From: Flammeovirga kamogawensis
GTDB lineage: Bacteria; Bacteroidota; Bacteroidia; Cytophagales; Flammeovirgaceae
Length of the DNA stretch: 64,000 nucleotides
Assembly: GCF_018736065.1 (NCBI RefSeq)
Contig: NZ_CP076128.1
Span: forward strand, 3,845,001 to 3,909,000
Direction of reading: 5' to 3'
In this document: positions 25,570-34,914 of the stretch, in pieces
How the letters are laid out: each line of letters starts with the position of its first letter
Numbering within the stretch: position 1 is the first letter of the stretch
Made by a program: the position numbers and the translations under genes
The notes under the pieces: generated by a model
What the model was told of the DNA's origin: nothing
Seen by the model: the letters and a program-made list of their open reading frames with translations, nothing else
Databases searched by the model: none

Positions 25570-26073
25570 ATGAGAACTGATAGATTACAACTAGAACATA
25601 TAAAACCAACTGACTTTACTGAAGTTTTATTAATGTTTAAGGAGAACGATATATTTAAATATATAGCCCCATTACAGACATTCTCTGAAGTAGAACACAT
25701 TGCCTATTTGCATAGAAAAATTGATGAAATCAAAACAGGGAAGGGATACTTATGGGTTGCAAGAGTTAGTGATTCTGATGAGTTTGTGGGACTTTTTAAT
25801 TTAAATCCGATACCAGATTCTGAAGAAATACAGATAGGGTGGATTTTAAGCGAAAAGAGTAGAGGAAAAGGTTTTGCTTTAGAAGCTGCAAAAAGAGTTT
25901 TTGATTTTGGGGTAAACGAATGGAAAATAGACCCTATTTACGCAGTAGTAGAAGATGGTAATATTCCATCTGAAAAGATAGCGTTAAAATTAGGGTTGAA
26001 ATATTTTCATGATTTTAAAGATAACCAAGGTACAGCTCTCAAGAAGTTTAAGTATTCTACTAAATCTATTTAA
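25570..26073 (+). CDS. GNAT acetyltransferase, RimJ/RimL-like
   Basis: A 167-residue N-acetyltransferase: MRTDRLQLEHIKPTDF start, WVARVSDSDEFVGLFNL strand, IQIGWILSEKSRGKGFALEAAK with the acetyl-CoA pyrophosphate loop (R/Q-x-x-G-x-G/A form) and VEDGNIPSEKIALKLGLKY near the C-terminus. It would acetylate a small amine or protein N-terminus in the cytoplasm. It converges on the AraC gene with only 5 bp between them. Confidence 0.85.
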   Translation: MRTDRLQLEHIKPTDFTEVLLMFKENDIFKYIAPLQTFSEVEHIAYLHRKIDEIKTGKGYLWVARVSDSDEFVGLFNLNPIPDSEEIQIGWILSEKSRGKGFALEAAKRVFDFGVNEWKIDPIYAVVEDGNIPSEKIALKLGLKYFHDFKDNQGTALKKFKYSTKSI

Positions 26074-26078
26074 ATATT

Positions 26079-27062
26079 TTACTCTTTAATACGCATAGCA
26101 TATTGCTTTGGGTTAATACCATATTTTTTTCTGAATGACCTTGTAAAATGACTAACATTTGAGTAACCAATATCAAAAGCAATATCTTTAATAGATAATT
26201 TTCCTTCTTCTATTAATTCTTTAGCTTTTTCCATTCTAATTGATTGATAAAAACTATATATCGGTAAGCCAAATGCTTTATTAAAAATGGTTTTGGCAAA
26301 TGTAGGACTAATGCCTATTTCCTTACTTATTTCTGGAATAGTTAAAGGTGAGTCCATGTTGTTTAATATTAGATCTCTAATTTTTAAAGCTATCTGAAGT
26401 TGGTCTTTTGTGATTTTCTTTTTTATAAGTGATTGGTCGGATTGATTAATCAATTGTAATGAAAATGTAATAAACTCTATAGCCTTTGACGTTAGGTACA
26501 TATTTAAATAGGGTTCTTCAATAGTTAATGAAGCTTCAATTTCATCTATAACTTTTAATAATTGAGGTGTAAGACGTTCCATAAAAATAACAGGATTTTC
26601 AGGGTCAACAGCACTTTCTATTTCTTTATCTAAATGAGAAATAATTTTTTGAAGAAAAACTTTTCCCATCCGAATACTAAAAAACTTAGTAGGGGTATTT
26701 TTATTTATCTTTCCAAGAAAGCCAAAATAAGTATTATTAATTAGTAGGTTACCTCTGCTATTATTATTGGTAGTATTGCTTTGGTCTTTATGCGTTATTT
26801 GTAATTCTAGGTTGATACTTCCTGTAAATACTAACTTCTCTCCAGATACCTGTTCTTCTCTATGTAAGTTTAGGTCCTCATTAATTTTGCCAGAAAGATA
26901 GATAATCTCTAAGCCAATTGGGAAATTCATTTGAAGGCACTTCAGCTTCCCAATTTTAGAATCAATGTCCATAACAATATCAGAATCTCCAGTTGCATTA
27001 AACTGTTGCTTTAAATTAGAGAATATATCATCATAATCATTACCTGATGCAGAAATGTCCAT
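26079..27062 (-). CDS. AraC-family transcriptional regulator
   Basis: A 327-residue regulator. The C-terminal about 100 residues carry the two helix-turn-helix units: LTIPEISKEIGISPTFAKTIFNKAFG and LSIKDIAFDIGYSNVSHFTRSFRKKYGINPKQY. The N-terminal about 220 residues are an effector/dimer domain I do not recognise. It is divergent from the sulfatase gene with 98 bp between them, so it probably controls that gene. Confidence 0.85.
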   Translation of the reverse strand: MDISASGNDYDDIFSNLKQQFNATGDSDIVMDIDSKIGKLKCLQMNFPIGLEIIYLSGKINEDLNLHREEQVSGEKLVFTGSINLELQITHKDQSNTTNNNSRGNLLINNTYFGFLGKINKNTPTKFFSIRMGKVFLQKIISHLDKEIESAVDPENPVIFMERLTPQLLKVIDEIEASLTIEEPYLNMYLTSKAIEFITFSLQLINQSDQSLIKKKITKDQLQIALKIRDLILNNMDSPLTIPEISKEIGISPTFAKTIFNKAFGLPIYSFYQSIRMEKAKELIEEGKLSIKDIAFDIGYSNVSHFTRSFRKKYGINPKQYAMRIKE

Positions 27063-27160
27063 TTGGAGTATTTTTATGTCTTTTTGTTGATTAAAAACCC
27101 TTGTAATTACGTCAAATTTGTATCAACAAAAAACAAATAGAACGAATAATTACATTAGGT

Positions 27161-28717
27161 ATGAAAAGAAAAATACAGTTATTATCAAAGTTACTACTTT
27201 GTACTTTACTTTTTACATCAGCTTTAGAAGCAAAAAATAAGAAGCCTAATTTCTTAATTATGTGGGGTGATGATATTGGAATGTATAACCTCTCTACATG
27301 GAATAATGGCATGATGGGGTATTCCACTCCAAATATTGATAAAATTGCGAATGAAGGGATGAAATTTACAGATTACTATGGTGAACAATCTTGTACAGCT
27401 GGTAGATCATCTTTTGTTACAGGGCAATCTGGTTTAAGAACAGGAATGACTAAAGTTGGCCTTCCTGGTGCAAATAAGGGTTTGACAGATGATACACCAA
27501 CTATTGCAGAACTTTTAAAAGCTGAAGGTTATGCAACAGGTCAGTTTGGTAAAAATCATTTTGGAGATAGAGATGTAGACTTACCTACAAACCATGGTTT
27601 TGATGAATTTTATGGAAACCTTTACCATTTAAACGCAGAAGAAGAACCGGAGTCGCCTTATTATCCAAAAGACCCTGAGTTTAAGAAAAAATTTGGTCCA
27701 AGAGGTGTAATTCATTCGTATGCAGATGGTCGTATTTCTGATACAGGCCCTCTTACTAAAAAAAGAATGGAAACAATTGATACAGAAATTTTAGATGCCA
27801 CTAAAGTATTTATTAAAAGCCAAGTTTCTTCAGATAAACCTTTCTTTGTTTGGTTTAATACCACCAGAATGCACTTTAAAACACATATCACCAAAGAAGA
27901 AGCAGGAAAAACAGGGCAGGGTTTTTATGCAGATGCAATGAAAGCACATGATAATGTAATTGGTGAATTGTTAGATTACATTGAAGAATTAGGTATTGAA
28001 GAAAACACTTTTGTAATGTATTCTACAGATAACGGACCACATTATAATACATTTCCAGATGCTGCTGTTACACCTTTTAGGGGTGAGAAAAATACCAATT
28101 GGGAAGGGGCGTATAGAGTTCCATGTTTAGTAAAATATCCAGGACATATTCAAGAAGGAAAAATATCTAATGATATGGTTTCTCATTTAGATTGGGTACC
28201 TACTATTTTACATTATGCTGGAAACGATCATATTAAAAAAGATCTTTTAAAAGGTGGTGTTCATGCAAATGGAAAAGAGTTTAAAGCACATTTAGACGGC
28301 TATGACATGGTAGCACATTTAGCAGGTAATGAAGTATCTCCTAGAAAACAATTTTTATATTTCTCTGATGATGCAGACTTAACTGGTATCAGAATGGGAG
28401 ATTGGAAAGTAGTTTTTATGGAACAAAGAGCACATACAATGCAAGTATGGACTGAGCCATTTATTCCACTTAGAATACCAAAAATATTCAATTTAAGAAT
28501 GGACCCGTATGAAAGAGCAGATTTAGAATCGAATGGATATTGGAACTGGTACGTAGATATTGTACCGTATATCTATATGGCTCAAGATGAGGTATCTAAA
28601 TTCTTGCAGACATTGATTACTTATCCACCTAAACAGAAAGCAGCCTCTTTCTCCGTTGACCAAATTGTTGAGATGATAATGGAACAAACAGAATCATCTA
28701 GCAAAAGTCATAATTAA
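27161..28717 (+). CDS. secreted sulfatase, formylglycine type
   Basis: A 518-residue sulfatase with signal peptide (to about residue 23). The metal-binding WGDDIG follows the signal. The catalytic Cys is C78 in C-T-A-G-R (C78 to R82), of the C-x-A/P-x-R type matured to formylglycine by an FGE or anSME. The STDNGPHYN motif and KNHFGD are further metal/substrate residues. It likely releases sulfate from a sulfated glycan or ester in the periplasm. No T9SS sorting domain at its C-terminus. Confidence 0.9.
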   Translation: MKRKIQLLSKLLLCTLLFTSALEAKNKKPNFLIMWGDDIGMYNLSTWNNGMMGYSTPNIDKIANEGMKFTDYYGEQSCTAGRSSFVTGQSGLRTGMTKVGLPGANKGLTDDTPTIAELLKAEGYATGQFGKNHFGDRDVDLPTNHGFDEFYGNLYHLNAEEEPESPYYPKDPEFKKKFGPRGVIHSYADGRISDTGPLTKKRMETIDTEILDATKVFIKSQVSSDKPFFVWFNTTRMHFKTHITKEEAGKTGQGFYADAMKAHDNVIGELLDYIEELGIEENTFVMYSTDNGPHYNTFPDAAVTPFRGEKNTNWEGAYRVPCLVKYPGHIQEGKISNDMVSHLDWVPTILHYAGNDHIKKDLLKGGVHANGKEFKAHLDGYDMVAHLAGNEVSPRKQFLYFSDDADLTGIRMGDWKVVFMEQRAHTMQVWTEPFIPLRIPKIFNLRMDPYERADLESNGYWNWYVDIVPYIYMAQDEVSKFLQTLITYPPKQKAASFSVDQIVEMIMEQTESSSKSHN

Positions 28718-28747
28718 TTACAAGAAGCAAACTATTAATGTAATTTT

Positions 28748-28782
28748 CCTTATTCATCTAATTTTTAGGTGAATAAGGTTTA
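28748..28782 (+). terminator. hairpin after the sulfatase gene
   Basis: CCTTATTCATCTAA (28748-28761) pairs with TTAGGTGAATAAGG (28765-28778) around TTT, with one G-U pair, but only a short T stretch follows. Confidence 0.6.
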
Positions 28783-28845
28783 GAACAGATTAATTTAAAG
28801 TAGTTATAAAGTCATTTTAGTAGTAGAGAATGATTTTAGTTAAAT

Positions 28846-28878
28846 AAAAAGCCGTCAATAGATTATTGACGGCTTTTT
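28846..28878. terminator. bidirectional terminator between sulfatase and AsmA-like gene
   Basis: AAAAAGCCGTCAA (28846-28858) pairs perfectly with TTGACGGCTTTTT (28866-28878), T-rich on both strands, between convergent genes. Confidence 0.9.
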
Positions 28879-28921
28879 CATGTCTTTTTACTAGACAGAA
28901 ATAATTTTGATCAGACAGTAA

Positions 28922-31900
28922 TTATTTACCTTTTTTGTCTTTCTTATTTTTCTTCCCTTTACCTAGTTTTATACTATAATCATCTATGTTACCTTCAATT
29001 CTTACGGCAACATATTTTCCTCCTTCATCTTTCTGAATTTCATCTTCTTCGCCTTCTTTTTTCTTTTTGCCACCACCAGTTAAGGTATTCCAAGCAACAG
29101 AACGTACAAGTTTAAAAGGAACCTCTACCATATACGCCATATTCATATCTAGGTGTTGTTCTCCAGAAATGTATAACTGACCAATTGTAGAGCTAATATC
29201 CATTCTAGGAATGTAGAAAACACCATCTTTTACAGTAAAATTATTTTCAATTTTATCAAAGCGGATGTTATTCATGTCTTTATTGCCAAAATAAGTAGCC
29301 ATTGCACTTAATGGAGCAAAATCCATAATACGACCATCTTCTAAAGTCATATTTATTTCAGCAGTTGTTTTAGAAATATCTATACTCAAATTATCATTAA
29401 TATGTGCTTTTGCTGTCATGGTAGAATTAAGAATTCCATTAAAGTTCTTAGAAACATTAATTACATCATCTTCATACTCAACATTAATATCTACCTGAGA
29501 TAAGTCAACATTTTTTAAAGTAGCACTACCATCAAGAATTACATTCTTAGGATCTTGAAGATTTGCTAAACCAGACATTTCTAAACCTCCAATATCACCT
29601 AAACGAACTTTCACTTTATCTAAACTTATAGTTTGATCTGAAGATGTTCTTACTTTACCCTTGAAATTTTTAATATCCATCTCCATCAATTTCATACGTT
29701 TTACCTTAACGTCTAATTCAAGATTTGGGTATTTGATAGCAAAAATATCAACGGGTTCTTCCTCTTCGATAGTTTCGGCTCTAGAAGCCGACGATTCTGC
29801 GTAACTTTCCTCTGGGACTACTAATTTTAGTAATTCATTAAAGTTAAGCATCTTAGCATCTACTTGAAATTTACCGTTAAAGTCCTGCCTTGTACTATCT
29901 GTTACATTATAAAGTTGTGCATTAAAAGTCATATCACTTTGGCCAACTTTTCCTGTAAAGTCATTCAGATAGATATCGTTATCTTTTTTAACTAGCTCAA
30001 ATTTAAAATTTCTAAATAATAAAGGCGATATACTTAATCTCCACTTTAAACCTTTCATCCAAAGTCTAAAGTTTGGTACTTTTTTTCCAGAAAATAATTC
30101 TTGATTCACAATATCTACTCCTCCTGAAATCTGGAAATTATTCATCTTTTCATTCTCAAATGATTTTGGAACAAGCAATGAATCTCCGTAGGTGAAAAAG
30201 TCTACTACACGCATAGAATTTGATGTAATATTAAATCCTGATTTTATAGTAATTGTAGAGTCTTTATAAAATAGACCATCGTAATCTTCAAAACCACCCA
30301 CAAATGTAAAATCACTCTTTCCTATATTACCGCTTAACCTTTTAATGCCTAGATGTTTTTTAGTAATTCCCATTACACCTTTTACATTATGAATAGGTTG
30401 AAACTTATCAAAATGTGTTTGGAGGTTATTGATTTTTAAAGAACCATAGGGCAATAATTTATACTCATTTAGCCCTTTAGTAGTAGTGTTTAAAGTGAAA
30501 TCAATGATAATATCATGAAGGTTATCAGCAAGATCAGCATTGGCAGAGTCAGTATATTGAAGTAATTCTTTCACTAATAAATGCTTAGATTCTAGCTTTA
30601 TATCAGCAACAATATCTGTGTTATAACCCAATGCATAGAACAAGAGATTATCAATATTGCCATTAAATTTAAAATCGCTTCCATCAACTTTAGCACTTAA
30701 ATCTTTAACACCTAAATGATTGTCCCAGATATAAAAAACACCATTTATTTCTCTTGGCGATATACCTGTTTCAGTATGTCTAAGTGCTATATCTTTTAAT
30801 TTTAAAGCAATTTTTTGTTCGGCATTTTTTACGTTTAAGAATTTACGTTTTTCAATGTCAATATCATATTCTATGTCTGCCTGAAACTCTAATCTACCTC
30901 TTAAACTATCAATAGGAACATTTGTGAGAAGATCATTAAGGTTATCTAATTCCATATCTGCTTCCCATTGTAAATCTAAATGAGGTTGCTTAATACCATT
31001 AGAAACACCTAATTTTCCTCTCATAAAACCATTTGTAGTCTCAAGATTAAATTTATTTAAATCAAAAGCGAGTTGAGAAAGGTCTGTAGAATCACCTGTG
31101 TTTAGGTGTGCTTCAAAACTAAAATCTTGGATAGCATATGGTGTTTTTAAACTTTTTAAAGTGAATTTATCCAATTTAACATCAGCTGTAACCTTTGGTA
31201 ATGTAGCAGCAGATTTACCTATTATTTTGGCATCAAATTCTAAGCCTCCTAATGTACTAGAGTAATTTGATTTTAATTTTTCAACATCTAATTTCCCATT
31301 GGCAATAAGGTTAATAATATTTAGGTCTTTTTGAGATGCATGAATATCTAGATCTAAAAACATTTCGTTAGGAATATCCACTGTTCCAGAAAGAGAAAAA
31401 GCGGCACCTTCAAGATTCATATCACAAGTATCTATGTTGATAAATTTTGTCTTGCGATCGAAACGTAAATCAGAAGTTAATTCAAGATGCTTGTTAGGCC
31501 ACAATATTTTTTCATCTTTTAGAATGCCAAGTAGTTCAACATTTACGAGTAAGTGATTCTTAATTTCATCTTTATTATAACCTAAAGAAGTAGTTATCTG
31601 ATGTATTTGCATACCAGTACCCACTTCTGTTAATCCATTATAAGCCGTTATTTTGATATTTTTTAAAGTAAATTCATCTAATTGAAGGGCAAATGCTGGA
31701 GGAGCTTTTTTAGTAGTGTCAGCAGGTTCTTCTACTTTGGTTGTATCCGTAAGGTCTATTCCTAAAGCATTAATAATATTTACCGTACTATCTTTAAATG
31801 CTCTTAAATTTACTTCTCCATCTTCTAGTTTTATGGCACCAACATGTACGTTACCACCAAATAGTTTTACAATATTTATAGAAACAAAGAAATTACCAAG

Positions 31901-32194
31901 TGCGGCAATTGGTTTATCTTCCTCTTGTCTTAATGCTGATTTTTTCTCATGATAGACAATATCTTGAAGCTGTAATGTAAAATTGGGGAAGTCTTCAAAA
32001 GGAGCAATACCAATCTGACCAATCTGTAAATCGCCATTTTGTTCTTGATTAACTACCTCAATTACTTTTGCTTTAATTTTATCTCTATTGGCATAAAAAA
32101 GCAGTACAGCTAATAAAGAAATAAACACAATTGTGCCTATTAAATAACCAACTAGTTTTAATGCTTTTTTCCCGATTGGAGTTTGATCTTTCAC
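28922..32194 (-). CDS. AsmA-like inner-membrane-anchored protein
   Basis: A 1090-residue protein with a single N-terminal membrane anchor (LVGYLIGTIVFISLLAVLLFYA) and then a very long beta-rich body of the AsmA/TamB-like repeating-groove type. The N-terminal AsmA signature is present (IKAKVIEVVNQEQNGDLQIGQI...FPNFTLQLQDI). A C-terminal AsmA_2-like part contains LEDGRIMDFAPLSAM and IPRMDISSTIGQLYISGEQH. The tail is strongly basic (KGKKNKKDKKGK). Family members bridge the periplasm and are thought to carry phospholipid to the outer membrane. It is a single-gene unit. Confidence 0.8.
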   Translation of the reverse strand: MKDQTPIGKKALKLVGYLIGTIVFISLLAVLLFYANRDKIKAKVIEVVNQEQNGDLQIGQIGIAPFEDFPNFTLQLQDIVYHEKKSALRQEEDKPIAALGNFFVSINIVKLFGGNVHVGAIKLEDGEVNLRAFKDSTVNIINALGIDLTDTTKVEEPADTTKKAPPAFALQLDEFTLKNIKITAYNGLTEVGTGMQIHQITTSLGYNKDEIKNHLLVNVELLGILKDEKILWPNKHLELTSDLRFDRKTKFINIDTCDMNLEGAAFSLSGTVDIPNEMFLDLDIHASQKDLNIINLIANGKLDVEKLKSNYSSTLGGLEFDAKIIGKSAATLPKVTADVKLDKFTLKSLKTPYAIQDFSFEAHLNTGDSTDLSQLAFDLNKFNLETTNGFMRGKLGVSNGIKQPHLDLQWEADMELDNLNDLLTNVPIDSLRGRLEFQADIEYDIDIEKRKFLNVKNAEQKIALKLKDIALRHTETGISPREINGVFYIWDNHLGVKDLSAKVDGSDFKFNGNIDNLLFYALGYNTDIVADIKLESKHLLVKELLQYTDSANADLADNLHDIIIDFTLNTTTKGLNEYKLLPYGSLKINNLQTHFDKFQPIHNVKGVMGITKKHLGIKRLSGNIGKSDFTFVGGFEDYDGLFYKDSTITIKSGFNITSNSMRVVDFFTYGDSLLVPKSFENEKMNNFQISGGVDIVNQELFSGKKVPNFRLWMKGLKWRLSISPLLFRNFKFELVKKDNDIYLNDFTGKVGQSDMTFNAQLYNVTDSTRQDFNGKFQVDAKMLNFNELLKLVVPEESYAESSASRAETIEEEEPVDIFAIKYPNLELDVKVKRMKLMEMDIKNFKGKVRTSSDQTISLDKVKVRLGDIGGLEMSGLANLQDPKNVILDGSATLKNVDLSQVDINVEYEDDVINVSKNFNGILNSTMTAKAHINDNLSIDISKTTAEINMTLEDGRIMDFAPLSAMATYFGNKDMNNIRFDKIENNFTVKDGVFYIPRMDISSTIGQLYISGEQHLDMNMAYMVEVPFKLVRSVAWNTLTGGGKKKKEGEEDEIQKDEGGKYVAVRIEGNIDDYSIKLGKGKKNKKDKKGK

Positions 32195-32376
32195 GGTTTA
32201 ATAAATTTTGTAGGGTTTATAGTTATTGTAGTAATAGAAACTGTTTTCCTCGTTTCAAATTCAATTTAATACCGATTTTAATTAGTTAAGTAGTAGATTG
32301 AGAAAAAAATGATTTAATTGATCTTTTTTTTATTTATGTAATACTTATTGTGTTTTTTTAAAGACTAAATAATAAT

Positions 32377-33096
32377 TTGAGCACAGACTACACATATCAA
32401 TCTTATACAGAAGATAAACAACCAAAATGGAATTGGAAATACGAATTATTAAAATTTTTAGGTAAATGTATACTCTTTTTCGTCTTAATTACTTTTCCAT
32501 TTATTTTATTAATACGTACAAGTATTTTTTTATATCATTCTTATAATGTTCCAACTTGGTTAGGTTTAATAGGTGGAATGAGTGTGGTATCTATCTGTTT
32601 ATTTCTCTATTTATTTGTAGGTTATAGCTTCTTCATTAAATCAGAAAAGTATAAATTTTCACACATAAGGGTAATGGGTATTGCTTCTTTTGTAGTTGTA
32701 ATTGCCTATGTTGTATTTGCAGTTTTTTCTTTTAGCGGAAAAAATGCACAAACAAATAAAGTGAAAAGTGAATATGCAGATCTACACCCGTATTTAAAAA
32801 TTAGCGTTAGGACATTGTTATTTTTTGATAAAAATGTTTTGATTACAAGTTTGTCTAGAGTGCCAGAAGACTATAACAGAATGGGATTACAAACAAAAAA
32901 AAGGTCTTTACATTACATACAGAATACAGGTTATACCCATGCAATGGATTTAAGAACAAAAGGAAGACCATTTTGGATGATTTGGATTGCTCAGATTTAT
33001 TTTAATATTTTGGGGTTTAATGTAGTTAGACATACTGGAACAGCAGATCATTTACATATTTCAATATCAACATACGAAAGGCAAGGGTCTTGGTAA
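32377..33096 (+). CDS. membrane protein with M15-peptidase-like C-terminus
   Basis: A 239-residue protein with TTG start (no ATG precedes the first membrane segment). Three membrane segments at about residues 28-55, 62-90 and 98-120 precede a soluble domain. That domain contains RSLHYIQNTGYTHAMDLRTK and GTADHLHISI, close to the S-x-H...A-x-D and D-x-x-H zinc pattern of M15-type peptidases. A cell-wall peptidase role is plausible but not certain. The gene is followed by an ABC transporter pair, 11 bp away. Confidence 0.5.
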   Translation: MSTDYTYQSYTEDKQPKWNWKYELLKFLGKCILFFVLITFPFILLIRTSIFLYHSYNVPTWLGLIGGMSVVSICLFLYLFVGYSFFIKSEKYKFSHIRVMGIASFVVVIAYVVFAVFSFSGKNAQTNKVKSEYADLHPYLKISVRTLLFFDKNVLITSLSRVPEDYNRMGLQTKKRSLHYIQNTGYTHAMDLRTKGRPFWMIWIAQIYFNILGFNVVRHTGTADHLHISISTYERQGSW

Positions 33097-33107
33097 AATA
33101 AACAACT

Positions 33108-34052
33108 GTGGTAGCTAAAATATTCTTTTCATTACTAAACATAAAAAGAAAGCAATTTACAAGAGAGATGAAAAATTTAGGGTTCTTGAGAACTTTATTT
33201 TTAATGCTTCTTTTTGGTTTTCTTCAATTCTTAATTGCACAAGCAGAAGCAATACATATAGTTGTTATACTGGCGTTATTATTTACTTTAATTGCAGGAA
33301 TGCATTCTTATAGAGGAGATGAAAAATTATTATTAAATCTTTTAGAGTTTCCAGTTGGGTATTATGTTTTTGAGTATGCAGTTATTATTGCTTTAGTATC
33401 TATCGGGGTTTTATTTTCTGCACAACCTCAATTCTGGTTTATAGGTATATTTCTAGGATCATTAATTTCTTTTTTACCTACTAAAATTGAAATTGATAAT
33501 ACTGGTTTTTCCATTCCATTACCATTTTCTAAAACAGCATTTGAATGGAAAGCGGGTATGAGAAATGGCGGAGTGTGGGGCTTAGTAATAGGCTTTGCAG
33601 TTACTTTTTTAGGCGTTTTACGTTTTGAATTATTGATTGTAGGCTTGTTTTTAATGAACCTTTCAATTGTAGGTTTTTTTAAATTCAATGAGCCAAGAGC
33701 ATTACTATATGCTATATCAGATTCTCCTGTGGGGCTTTTAACACAGAAAATTCATACATCATTTAAAATTTATTTTATATTAAATGTGCCCTACTTATTA
33801 ATAGGTTTAGTTTTTTATACATCACTGTTTTATATTTTAGTTTATCTATTTATTGTAACAGCAATTATAATTATGTTGGCCATCTTAATGAAGTATGCTT
33901 CTTATGAACCAGAAACTGCGTCATTTGCTAACTCAACATTACTAGGGTTTTATTATATATGTCTTTTTATTCCATTTTTACTACCAATACCTTTATTGGT
34001 AAGTATCAGAACCTGGAAAAGAGCCTCTAAACAATTATCTTTTTTTTACTAG
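33108..34052 (+). CDS. ABC transporter permease-like membrane protein
   Basis: A 314-residue polytopic membrane protein starting with GTG, about eight or nine membrane segments, no soluble domain. It precedes an ABC ATPase by 12 bp, so it is its likely membrane partner, though it has no recognisable permease signature. Neighbour logic (TM peptidase-like protein, permease, ATPase) suggests a three-gene unit. Confidence 0.6.
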   Translation: MVAKIFFSLLNIKRKQFTREMKNLGFLRTLFLMLLFGFLQFLIAQAEAIHIVVILALLFTLIAGMHSYRGDEKLLLNLLEFPVGYYVFEYAVIIALVSIGVLFSAQPQFWFIGIFLGSLISFLPTKIEIDNTGFSIPLPFSKTAFEWKAGMRNGGVWGLVIGFAVTFLGVLRFELLIVGLFLMNLSIVGFFKFNEPRALLYAISDSPVGLLTQKIHTSFKIYFILNVPYLLIGLVFYTSLFYILVYLFIVTAIIIMLAILMKYASYEPETASFANSTLLGFYYICLFIPFLLPIPLLVSIRTWKRASKQLSFFY

Positions 34053-34064
34053 ATAAAAACAGCC

Positions 34065-34751
34065 ATGCTAAAGCTTAATGATATATCGATTTCCTTTGGG
34101 GAAAAGCAAGTTCTTAAAAAGGTTTCTTTTGAAATCCAATCTGGAGAAATACTAGGTGTTTTAGGAAATAATGGTGTTGGTAAAACAACATTATTTGAAA
34201 TTATTGCTCAGTGGAAAAGAAACTTTTCAGGAGAATTATTTTTAGAGGAGGAAAAACTACAGCGAAAAGATGTGGTGTATTTAGAAGCTAAACCTCAGTT
34301 TTATTCTAGAATAACAGGCAAAGAGCATCTTGATTTATTTAAAGTAAAGTATCCTAATTTTGATTACGAGGAATGGAATAAAGTTTTTCAACTGCCTTTA
34401 AATGATTTGGTAGATCATTATTCAACAGGAATGAAAAAGCGACTGGCGTTAATGATGTTACTTAGTTCTGACGCTCCTATTATTTTATTAGACGAACCTT
34501 TTATTGGTTTGGATGTTGAAGCATCTTTTGATTTAGACAAAATTATTTTATCACTCAAAGAAAAAGGAAAGATTATTTTAATTGCTTCTCATACAATCAG
34601 CTCTTTACAAAAGTTATGCGATAGTATTTATCATTTTGCAAATGGAGAAATTGCAAATGTTTTTCATAAAGATGCTTTTGATACATTAGATAATTATGCT
34701 GAAGATTTTTTTAAAAATGATCATCAAAAAACATTAGATAAACTTTTATAG
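34065..34751 (+). CDS. ABC transporter ATP-binding protein
   Basis: A 228-residue ABC ATPase: Walker A GNNGVGKT at 34-41 (K40), signature YSTGMKKRLAL (variant of LSGGQ), Walker B PIILLDEPF, D-loop GLDVEAS and H-loop IASHT. The STGMKKR signature is typical of ABC-2 exporters of the CcmA/NatA kind. Likely energises the preceding permease. Confidence 0.9.
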   Translation: MLKLNDISISFGEKQVLKKVSFEIQSGEILGVLGNNGVGKTTLFEIIAQWKRNFSGELFLEEEKLQRKDVVYLEAKPQFYSRITGKEHLDLFKVKYPNFDYEEWNKVFQLPLNDLVDHYSTGMKKRLALMMLLSSDAPIILLDEPFIGLDVEASFDLDKIILSLKEKGKIILIASHTISSLQKLCDSIYHFANGEIANVFHKDAFDTLDNYAEDFFKNDHQKTLDKLL

Positions 34752-34914
34752 TATTTCTATATTGGTTTTGAGTTTAAATTCACCTATTATATAATAAGTG
34801 AATCATCATATTTGTATTAGCTATTGACAATGACCATAATTATTTACATCTTGTAAATCAATATAGTATGCATGCATACCATTATTAACCAACTCAACAC
34901 CAATAAATAGCACT

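Noticed and set aside
31716-31952. Plus-strand ORF opposite the AsmA-like gene
   Set aside because: Antisense shadow of a long well-supported gene, serine/proline-rich translation only.
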